64,000 nucleotides of DNA from Microbulbifer sp. VAAF005 (lineage in GTDB: Bacteria > Pseudomonadota > Gammaproteobacteria > Pseudomonadales > Cellvibrionaceae). The position numbers and the translations under genes are program-made. Below are positions 26,815 to 33,714 of this stretch, in pieces (positions within the stretch are counted from its first letter, which is position 1; each line of letters starts with the position of its first letter). The notes below the pieces were generated by a model. The model did no database searches, was not told where the DNA came from, and saw only the letters and a list, made by a program, of their open reading frames with translations. The stretch is from contig NZ_CP120233.1 of the NCBI RefSeq assembly GCF_030012985.1, forward strand, positions 2,215,001-2,279,000, in the 5' to 3' direction.

Positions 26815-29800
26815 ATGAATTTTTCCCGTTTCTTTGTCGACAGACCGATATTTGCATCCGTGTTGTCGATCATTATTTTCGTCGTCGGCCTGATCAGTAT
26901 TCCCTCACTGCCGGTCAGCGAATATCCCGAAGTTGTGCCCCCCAGCGTACAAGTGAGTGCTCGCTATCCTGGCGCCAACCCTAAGACGATCTCAGAAACT
27001 GTAGCCACGCCGCTGGAAGAAGCGATTAACGGCGTGGAAAATATGATCTACATGAAGTCAGTGGCTGGTAGTGACGGCACCCTGACTCTGAACGTGACCT
27101 TTGAGTTGGGCACAGACCCGGACCAAGCCCAGGTACAGGTGCAAAACCGGGTGTCCCAGGCCTTGCCGCGCCTGCCCGAAGATGTCCGCCTGCAAGGTGT
27201 TACTACCCAGAAGCAGTCGCCAAACCTGATGATGGCGGTGCACCTGATTTCACCGGACGACAGCCTCGACGCTACCTATATTCGCAACTACGCCGTACTG
27301 CATATTCGCGATGAGCTATCGCGCATTCCCGGCGTAGGCCTCGCCGCCGTATTCGGTTCCGGTGACTACGCCATGCGCTTGTGGGTGGACCCGCAGAAAG
27401 CCGCCGCCGTAGGCATTACTGCTGCCGATATTGTCAGTGCCGTGCGCGAGCAGAACGTACAGGTTTCCGCCGGCCAGATCGGCGCCTCCCCCATGCCGAA
27501 CGGATCCGACTTCCTGATTTCCATTAACGCCAAAGGCCGCCTGGAAAGTGAAGAGGAGTTTGGCGATGTTGTACTCAAGACCGGCAATAATGGTGAGATC
27601 ACCCGCCTGCGAGATGTGGCCCGTGTAGAGCTGGCCTCTTCCCAGGACTCCCTGCGCGCCCTGCTCAACGGCCGCCAGGCTGTCGCTATCCCTATTTTCC
27701 AATCCCCCGGCTCCAACTCACTGGAGGTTTCTGCGGCGGTACGGGAGAAAATGGCTGAACTGGATGATCAGTTCCCGGAAGGCCTCAAGTGGGAAGTCGC
27801 TTACGACCCCACGGTTTTTGTTAGCACCTCCATCAGCTCAGTGATCAAGACCCTACTGGAAGCCGTGCTGCTCGTGGTTCTGGTAGTTATCCTGTTCCTG
27901 CAAACCTGGCGTGCCTCATTGATCCCACTGTTGGCCGTGCCGGTATCTATTGTCGGCACCTTTGCGGTGCTGTTGATGTTGGGCTTCTCAATCAACACCC
28001 TGACCTTGTTCGCTATGGTGCTGGCCATCGGTATTGTGGTGGATGACGCCATTGTGGTGGTGGAAAACGTCGAGCGGAATATCGAGGAGGGACTGACGCC
28101 TTTAGCCGCTGCCCACCAAGCCATGCGCGAGGTGAGCGGTCCGATTGTCGCGATCAGCCTGGTGCTCTGCGCAGTGTTTGTGCCCATGGCATTCCTGGAC
28201 GGCATCACCGGCCAGTTCTACCGCCAGTTTGCCACCACCATTGCCATCGCCACTATTATCTCCGCGATCAACTCTCTGACTCTGTCTCCGGCTCTGGCGG
28301 CAACTCTGTTGAAGCCTCACGGCGCCAAACCGGATATGCCCGCGCGCATTATTGAGCGTTTGTTCGGCTGGATATTCCGCCCGTTCAACCGCTTCTTCCA
28401 GCGCAATTCCGAGCGCTACCAGCGAATCGTGGGTGGCAGCCTCAAGCGTCGCGGTATCGTATTTGGTGTTTACCTGATATTGCTTGGCGGTACTTTCGCC
28501 CTGTTCCAACAGGTGCCCGGCGGCTTTATTCCAGTTCAGGATAAGACTTACCTGGTGGGCAGTATCCGCCTGCCGGAAGGTGCTTCTCTGGACCGCACCG
28601 AGGAAGTTGCTCGCCGCGTGAGTGAATTGGCCCTGGAAACCGAAGGTGTTGCCAACGCCGCGGCCTTTGTCGGCTTCAATGCCCTGCAAGGTACCAACAC
28701 CCCCAACGTGGGCACGGTATTTATCCTGTTCGACGATTTCGATGAACGTGAGCGCAGTGCCCAGGAAATCGCTGCGGAGCTAAATGGCAAGATCTCACAG
28801 ATCAAGGAAGGCTTTGCCATGACCTTTATGCCGCCGCCCATCTTCGGTCTGGGTGCCGGCTCCGGCTACTCGCTCTATGTTCAGGACCGTCGCGGTGCCG
28901 GCTACGGTGAGCTGCAAAACGCCACCAATATGTTGGCGGGCGCCCTGAGCCAAGCCAGTGGCCTCAGCTACCCCTTCAGCTCCTACCAGGCCAATGTGCC
29001 GCAGATGGACGCGGAAGTGGATCGACTACAGGCCAAGGCTCAAGGTGTGCGCATGGACGACTTGTTCGGCACCCTGCAGCTCTACTTCGGCTCTATGTAT
29101 ATCAACGACTTCAACCTTTTCGGTCGCACCTACCAGGTCGTTGCCCAGGCTGATGCACCCTTCCGCGATGAAGTGCAGGATCTCGATAATCTCTACACTC
29201 GCAATATGAATGGGGAGATGGTGCCCATCAGCACCATGGTGACCCTGCGCCAGAGTTACGGACCCGATCCGGTGATCCGCTACAACGGCTATCCCGCAGC
29301 CGACCTGATGGGGCAGTCCGATCCCAGCATGCTGTCCTCTTCCGAGGCACTGGCAGCGGTTGAGCAGGTTGCCAGCCAAGCCCTGCCACCGGGCATGCAA
29401 ATCCAATGGACCGACCTCAGCTTCCAGCAGGTCAACCAGGGCAATGCCGCCATGGTGGTTTTCCCTCTCGCAGTATTACTGGTATTCCTGGTGCTGGCCG
29501 CCCTCTATGAAAGCTGGGTAATGCCACTGGCGGTGATCCTGATCGTGCCCATGTGTCTGCTGGCTGCACTATTCGGTGTCTGGGCTACTGGCGGCGACAA
29601 CAATGTATTTGTTCAAGTCGGGCTGGTTGTACTGATGGGGCTCGCTTGTAAGAACGCTATTTTAATCGTGGAATTTGCTCGCGAACTGGAAATGGAAGGC
29701 AAAGGCACTGTCGAGGCTGCACTGGAAGCCTGCCGCCTGCGTCTGCGCCCGATCATTATGACCTCAGTCGCCTTTATTGCCGGTGTTGTACCACTGGTAT

Positions 29801-30006
29801 TGGCCGGCGGCGCTGGCGCTGAGGTCCGCAATGCCATGGGCATTACCGTATTTACCGGCATGATCGGTGTAACCCTGTTTGGCCTGTTCCTCACTCCGGT
29901 ATTTTATGTTGCCCTGCGCAAGATTGCCGGCGGCAAACTATCAGCTGCCCGCACTACAGATAGCCAGGAGAGTAACTTACCTCTGGAGCAAGTAGCTAAC
30001 ACTTAA
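26815..30006 (+). CDS. RND multidrug efflux pump, AcrB/MexF (HAE1) family
   Basis: A 1063-residue proton-driven inner-membrane pump. It starts MNFSRFFVDRPIFASVLSII, the HAE1 signature, and has twelve hydrophobic helices, one before each of the two large periplasmic porter/docking regions and five after. The proton-relay pair is Asp410-Asp411 in AIGIVVDDAIVVVENVER; the partner Lys lies in LMGLACKNAILIVEFAREL. GGFIPVQDKTYL and MGITVFTGMIGVTLFGLFL are family blocks. It lies 99 bases after the adaptor gene and ends in a strong terminator. Substrates cannot be predicted. Confidence 0.96.
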   Translation: MNFSRFFVDRPIFASVLSIIIFVVGLISIPSLPVSEYPEVVPPSVQVSARYPGANPKTISETVATPLEEAINGVENMIYMKSVAGSDGTLTLNVTFELGTDPDQAQVQVQNRVSQALPRLPEDVRLQGVTTQKQSPNLMMAVHLISPDDSLDATYIRNYAVLHIRDELSRIPGVGLAAVFGSGDYAMRLWVDPQKAAAVGITAADIVSAVREQNVQVSAGQIGASPMPNGSDFLISINAKGRLESEEEFGDVVLKTGNNGEITRLRDVARVELASSQDSLRALLNGRQAVAIPIFQSPGSNSLEVSAAVREKMAELDDQFPEGLKWEVAYDPTVFVSTSISSVIKTLLEAVLLVVLVVILFLQTWRASLIPLLAVPVSIVGTFAVLLMLGFSINTLTLFAMVLAIGIVVDDAIVVVENVERNIEEGLTPLAAAHQAMREVSGPIVAISLVLCAVFVPMAFLDGITGQFYRQFATTIAIATIISAINSLTLSPALAATLLKPHGAKPDMPARIIERLFGWIFRPFNRFFQRNSERYQRIVGGSLKRRGIVFGVYLILLGGTFALFQQVPGGFIPVQDKTYLVGSIRLPEGASLDRTEEVARRVSELALETEGVANAAAFVGFNALQGTNTPNVGTVFILFDDFDERERSAQEIAAELNGKISQIKEGFAMTFMPPPIFGLGAGSGYSLYVQDRRGAGYGELQNATNMLAGALSQASGLSYPFSSYQANVPQMDAEVDRLQAKAQGVRMDDLFGTLQLYFGSMYINDFNLFGRTYQVVAQADAPFRDEVQDLDNLYTRNMNGEMVPISTMVTLRQSYGPDPVIRYNGYPAADLMGQSDPSMLSSSEALAAVEQVASQALPPGMQIQWTDLSFQQVNQGNAAMVVFPLAVLLVFLVLAALYESWVMPLAVILIVPMCLLAALFGVWATGGDNNVFVQVGLVVLMGLACKNAILIVEFARELEMEGKGTVEAALEACRLRLRPIIMTSVAFIAGVVPLVLAGGAGAEVRNAMGITVFTGMIGVTLFGLFLTPVFYVALRKIAGGKLSAARTTDSQESNLPLEQVANT

Positions 30007-30014
30007 CCCCGCTT

Positions 30015-30053
30015 AGCCCGGGCGCATAAATGCTGTGCGTCCGGGCTTTTTTC
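30015..30053 (+). terminator. Rho-independent terminator of the RND operon
   Basis: AGCCCGGGCGCA (30015-30026) pairs with TGCGTCCGGGCT (30036-30047), one G-T wobble, followed immediately by six T. It starts nine bases past the pump stop codon. The 3' end of the small convergent membrane protein gene begins in its tail at 30053. Confidence 0.9.
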
Positions 30054-30412
30054 TATTTGCGCGTTTCCTTTTTCCAGCGGGCTCTCGGAAATAAAATTAC
30101 ATAAACCCGAATCAATAACCCCATGGGTACACAAAAAATAATAACGATCACCCCCAGAATGGCTCGCATATAGTCACTGCCCTCTTCGTGTTTCTCAGCG
30201 CGATCCCACAGATAAGACTGGTAACAGTGATCCGGCCCATCTATTGGCATCAAGGTGTAATTAATCACCCGCTCCAAAAATCTCCAATAGTGGCGAAAAC
30301 GGGTTTCCGTCACTCTGGAAAAATACCCACAGCGTGCCGATATTGTTGCATCGGGATTACCACCGGCAATAGCATTTCCCAGCTGATCCACTGCGACAAT
30401 TACATTTCGCAT
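30053..30412 (-). CDS. Small membrane protein of unknown function
   Basis: About 119 residues, starting MRNVIVAVDQLGNAIAGG; an in-frame ATG at 30436 would add eight residues. The N-terminal part is Gly/Asn/Asp rich (NPDATISARCGYF) and is followed by RFRHYWRFLERVINYTL and GPDHCYQSYLWD. One hydrophobic helix lies near the C-terminus (ILGVIVIIFCVPMGLLIRVYV), then a basic end. I recognise the MRNVIVA-DQLGNAI-GG opening from uncharacterised gammaproteobacterial and phage-associated proteins, but no function is known to me. It converges on the RND operon terminator. Confidence 0.6.
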   Translation of the reverse strand: MRNVIVAVDQLGNAIAGGNPDATISARCGYFSRVTETRFRHYWRFLERVINYTLMPIDGPDHCYQSYLWDRAEKHEEGSDYMRAILGVIVIIFCVPMGLLIRVYVILFPRARWKKETRK

Positions 30413-30592
30413 CCAGCTTCTATTGGCACCCCTCATTATTAAACCTGTTTAAATCGGCATCCCAAAATAAAACGATCCAGTCTTAATTTTTACTCCACTC
30501 AGGAAAAAACAATGGAGTCAAAATAAACTGCGTGCCCCCATACCACCATTTCGCACCGGCTCAAAAAGCGGCACTAGCGGAAAATTACTTGG

Positions 30593-30886
30593 TCAGTAGA
30601 AACTGTAACTCAACTCAAATGGTGAATAAGGTCCTTCACACCAATCACCGGTGTCCAGTTGATAGCAGTGCACACCCTCGGCAATACAGTTGTCGAGACT
30701 TCCCATATAGGGATCACCGGCCAGACAAAAACGCGGGAATGCTGTAAGTTCATCCGGTGGCACCGGAGTAGTTTTGTAGGTGTAGTAAGTTGCCGTGCCG
30801 GTTAAGTCATAACCGAAACCGTCAGCCACGCAGCCCCCCAGGGACTGCGCTACAAGAATAAGAAAAAAAACAACGCTAATTTTCAT
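30593..30886 (-). CDS. Small putative lipoprotein, unknown function
   Basis: A protein of 97 residues when started at MKISVVFFLILVAQSLGGC, which reads as a lipoprotein signal with the lipidated Cys at residue 20. A longer in-frame version starting at 31060 exists but would bury the signal peptide. The mature part is rich in Tyr, Gly, Pro and Cys (GYDLTGTATYYTYKT; HCYQLDTGDWCEGPYSP) with four further cysteines that could form two disulfides. It overlaps the previous gene on the same strand by 11 bases. I know no homologous family. Confidence 0.55.
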   Translation of the reverse strand: MKISVVFFLILVAQSLGGCVADGFGYDLTGTATYYTYKTTPVPPDELTAFPRFCLAGDPYMGSLDNCIAEGVHCYQLDTGDWCEGPYSPFELSYSFY

Positions 30887-31178
30887 AGGAAATACAACGC
30901 CTTCCACCGGAAATATCAAAACAACGGGCACTGGGTGGACAAATAGAACCCGGCGCCAGCTCCTCAGAATCTCCCGGGCAGCTTGTTGGAGACGCAGGCG
31001 CATCTGGCACATGGGAGGAATGAGAGGAGTGTGAAGAGGGATAACCCCGGTATTCCGCATGGCGGGGAATTGGCGGGCTTACGGGATAAACCACTTGATT
31101 GCGCGTATCGGGGGTTCCACAACCCTCAAGGAATACACCCATCGACAAGGCAGAAATAAATATCGCAAACTTTTGCAT
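30876..31178 (-). CDS. Small putative lipoprotein, unknown function
   Basis: 100 residues from MQKFAIFISALSMGVFLEGC, with the lipidated Cys at residue 20. The mature part has a proline/serine/histidine stretch (SSHSSHSSHVPDAPASP) and then four cysteines near the end in CPGDSEELAPGSICPPSARC and GGRRC. The longer frame starting at 31217 lacks a recognisable signal. The 3' end overlaps the start of the next small lipoprotein gene, so the two are probably co-expressed. No family recognised. Confidence 0.5.
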   Translation of the reverse strand: MQKFAIFISALSMGVFLEGCGTPDTRNQVVYPVSPPIPRHAEYRGYPSSHSSHSSHVPDAPASPTSCPGDSEELAPGSICPPSARCFDISGGRRCISYEN

Positions 31179-31273
31179 GGTAGCGCTCCGTATCAGCACC
31201 GCGCGGACAGAGTCCACGCACTTTTAGATCCGGCTATTTCGCAACAGCTCCACACTGGGCTCAGCTACTGTCG

Positions 31274-31546
31274 TTAGTAAACCCGCAATATAGGGAAAAA
31301 CCAGGCCATGGAGTCCTGCAAGCTATCTACGCAATCCGCCGCCTCGCATTCGCTTTTGGCGGTAAGGGGTTGTGGGTATTTTGTGTGATTACTGCCGACT
31401 TCCACAAAGCTGGCGCTTTGTCCGGCAGCCTCTGCCTCATAAAAGAAAGGGTCTTCGCCCTCCACTTCGTCCGCAGGCAAAAACAAGCAGCCCTGCATCG
31501 CAAATACCGCCACAAGCGGCAATGCGAATTTCCTTGTAGGTCCCAT
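31274..31546 (-). CDS. Small putative lipoprotein, unknown function
   Basis: 90 residues from MGPTRKFALPLVAVFAMQGC, with GAGG-like sequence (TGAGG) nine bases before the ATG at 31546. The lipidated Cys is residue 20. The mature part is acidic (LPADEVEGEDPFFYEAEA) and holds a CEAADC pair before a C-terminal hydrophobic end. It is the first of three small lipoprotein genes on the minus strand; all three place the Cys at residue 20, but their mature parts show no clear similarity to each other. No family recognised. Confidence 0.5.
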   Translation of the reverse strand: MGPTRKFALPLVAVFAMQGCLFLPADEVEGEDPFFYEAEAAGQSASFVEVGSNHTKYPQPLTAKSECEAADCVDSLQDSMAWFFPILRVY

Positions 31547-31723
31547 AATCCGACACCTCACATTTTCAGTGCTGCGATGATAGTAGCCTCTCTGACAGTC
31601 TAGCTGCCGAGGCATTAGCAGCCAGCATCCCAGAATCGATTTGCGCGTAAATCATCTTATTGTTGTTTTACGCGGCGAATATTTCATTTCCACTTAAAGG
31701 CTAACTTACTTATATGGAATGTA

Positions 31724-31988
31724 GGGAGCCTCTAAATAACTCCGTAATGCCTCTGCGGGTCTTGAAGGCTGCAGATGTTAGGCGCAGCTCGCCGCGAATG
31801 GCCCTAGCCCTTTGCAAGAGCTGCAACGCAGCAGATGCGGCCTTCAAGGCCCGCCCTTTGGGGCTTACAGAGCGATTCACACTCCGCGTTGCGACTTCTT
31901 GAAAGGTCTAGACACTCCTGCGAAGTCGCGCCTTGATTGTGAACCGCTCTGCATGCCAGAGGCATCACGGAATTATTCAGAGGCTCCC
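31724..31988. mobile_element. MITE-like palindromic element, 265 bp
   Basis: The ends are 32-base inverted repeats (31724-31755 and 31957-31988) that agree at 29 of 32 positions and begin GGGAGCCTCT. TA flanks both ends (31722-31723 and 31989-31990), as expected for a 2-base target duplication. Inside there are two further hairpins: GGTCTTGAAGGCTGC near 31760 with GCGGCCTTCAAGGCC near 31838, and GCGACTTC with GAAGTCGC near 31900-31930. It encodes no transposase; overlapping short frames on both strands are products of the palindromic sequence. GAGCC-type ends with TA/TNA duplications recall IS5-family relatives, which is a tentative link. It lies between the small lipoproteins and the aceEF terminator. 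Confidence 0.75.
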
Positions 31989-32001
31989 TAGTCCTGACTA
32001 T

Positions 32002-32031
32002 AAAAAAAGCGGCCGATTGGCCGCTTTTTTT
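32002..32031 (-). terminator. Bidirectional terminator after aceF
   Basis: AAAAAAAGCGGCC / GGCCGCTTTTTTT with a four-base loop. T tracts are present on both strands, so it can end aceEF transcription on the minus strand and anything reading from the other side. The aceF stop is at 32054, 23 bases away. Confidence 0.92.
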
Positions 32032-32053
32032 ACTGACTTTAACTCGCTGACAA

Positions 32054-33697
32054 TTACAGCAACAGTCTGCGTACATCCGCCAGCACGCTGACCAAATAAG
32101 TCATAAAGCGTCCGGCATCTCCGCCATTTACCGCGCGGTGATCGTAGGAGAGCGCCAAGGGCAACATTTGACGAGGCTCAAAGTCCTTACCGTTCCACAC
32201 CGGCTTCATCGCCAGCTTGGAAACACCGAGGATACCAACTTCCGGAGAATTGACGATCGGGGTAAATCCGGTGCCACCGATAGCCCCCAAACTGGAAATG
32301 GTAAAGCAGGCGCCCTGCATCTCATTGGGCTTCAGCTTGCCATCGCGGGCTTTCAGGGCCATTTCAGTGGCCTCGGCCGCCAGCTCGTACAAGCCTTTCT
32401 TATCCACATCGCGGATAACCGGCACCATTAAGCCTTTGGGTGTATCTACTGCCATACCCACATGCACATAGTCCTTGCGCACAATGTGCTCGCCATCGTT
32501 GTGCAGGGACACATTAAAGCTCGGCTCTGCACGCAGGGCCGCAGCTACCGCTTTCAGCAGGAAAGGCACTGGAGTGAGCTTCACTCCGCGCTTCTCCGCC
32601 TCAACTTTCATGGACTTGCGGAAGGTTTCCAGCTCTGTGATATCCGCATCGTCAAACTGGGTGACGTGAGGCACGTTGAGCCAGTTGCGCGACATGTTGG
32701 CTGCGGTGATCTTGTGGATCTTGCTCATCGGCTCCACATTCACCGGGCCAAACTGGCTGAAGTCGATATCCGGCATCTTGGCGATACCGATTCCACCGCC
32801 GACACCAACCGCGCCGCTCTCAGCTTTCTTCACCTGCTCGCGGATGTAATTGTGCAGATCGTCCTTGGAGACCCGGTTTCGCGGGCCGGTAGGCTTCACC
32901 TTATTCAAGGTAACACCCAACTCGCGGGCCAGTTTGCGCACGGCGGGGCCGGCGTAAACCTGGGCTGCTGCGGTGAGGTTGCGCTCCAGCTGATAGTCTT
33001 TCTGCGGCACTGCCGGGGGCTCAACAGACGCAGCTGCCTGCTGTGGCGCGCTCTCGGCAGGCGCTGTCGCTGCAGGGGCTGCAGCTGTAACTGCGGGCTC
33101 GGCGGCACCTGCAGCAACTACTCTCAACACGCCCAGGGTGTCACCCGTGGAAACCTTATCGCCTTCTTTTACCGCGATAGAAACCACGGTACCGGCGCTG
33201 GGGGAAGGCACATCCATAGAGGCTTTATCGCCTTCCACCACAATCAGGGAGTCCCCCTCTTCAACCACATCACCGGGCTGTACACTGATCTCGATCACAT
33301 CAACCGCATCAGCACCGCCCAGATCCGGGATCTGGATCGTTTCCTCTTTCGGCTCGCCGCTCGGCGTCGCCACAGGGGCTTCAGCCACAGGCTCTGCAAC
33401 TGGTGCAGCTTCTTGCTTGGCGGGGGCCGCAGCGGGCTCCTCTGCCGGCGCTTCCGCCACATCGGTTTCGATTTCCCCAATCACGTCGCCTTCAGAGACC
33501 TTATCGCCCTCTTTCACGCTGATGCTGAGGATTTTGCCAGCCACTGGGGCTGGCACATCCATGGAGGCTTTATCGCCCTCCACCACAATCAGTGAATCCT
33601 CTTGCGCGACGGTATCGCCGACAGCAACAGAAATTTCAATCACATCCACCTGATCGGCACCACCGAGATCAGGCACTTTAATGACTTGTTTTGCCAT
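32054..33697 (-). CDS. aceF: Pyruvate dehydrogenase E2, dihydrolipoyl acetyltransferase
   Basis: The 547-residue core of the pyruvate dehydrogenase complex. Two N-terminal lipoyl domains (about 3-75 and 120-192) each carry the lipoyl lysine in EGDKASMDVP; E. coli has three. Ala/Pro-rich linkers follow, then the E1/E3-binding domain (about 248-285; AGPAVRKLARELGVTLNKV) and the catalytic domain with LSYDHRAVNGGDAGRF, which carries the active His and Asp, near residue 520. It lies 17 bases downstream of aceE in one operon; no lpd gene follows, so E3 must be encoded elsewhere. Confidence 0.97.
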   Translation of the reverse strand: MAKQVIKVPDLGGADQVDVIEISVAVGDTVAQEDSLIVVEGDKASMDVPAPVAGKILSISVKEGDKVSEGDVIGEIETDVAEAPAEEPAAAPAKQEAAPVAEPVAEAPVATPSGEPKEETIQIPDLGGADAVDVIEISVQPGDVVEEGDSLIVVEGDKASMDVPSPSAGTVVSIAVKEGDKVSTGDTLGVLRVVAAGAAEPAVTAAAPAATAPAESAPQQAAASVEPPAVPQKDYQLERNLTAAAQVYAGPAVRKLARELGVTLNKVKPTGPRNRVSKDDLHNYIREQVKKAESGAVGVGGGIGIAKMPDIDFSQFGPVNVEPMSKIHKITAANMSRNWLNVPHVTQFDDADITELETFRKSMKVEAEKRGVKLTPVPFLLKAVAAALRAEPSFNVSLHNDGEHIVRKDYVHVGMAVDTPKGLMVPVIRDVDKKGLYELAAEATEMALKARDGKLKPNEMQGACFTISSLGAIGGTGFTPIVNSPEVGILGVSKLAMKPVWNGKDFEPRQMLPLALSYDHRAVNGGDAGRFMTYLVSVLADVRRLLL

Positions 33698-33714
33698 AGG
33701 AGTTCTGCCTTCTC

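Noticed and set aside
31714..32076. Two short frames over the palindromic element, both containing REPLNNSVMPL
   Set aside because: The shared peptide is produced by the inverted terminal repeats read from both sides; it is not a gene.
32462..33595. A 377-residue plus-strand frame across aceF
   Set aside because: Antisense shadow of the repeated lipoyl domains; its His/Arg-rich translation has no recognisable domain.
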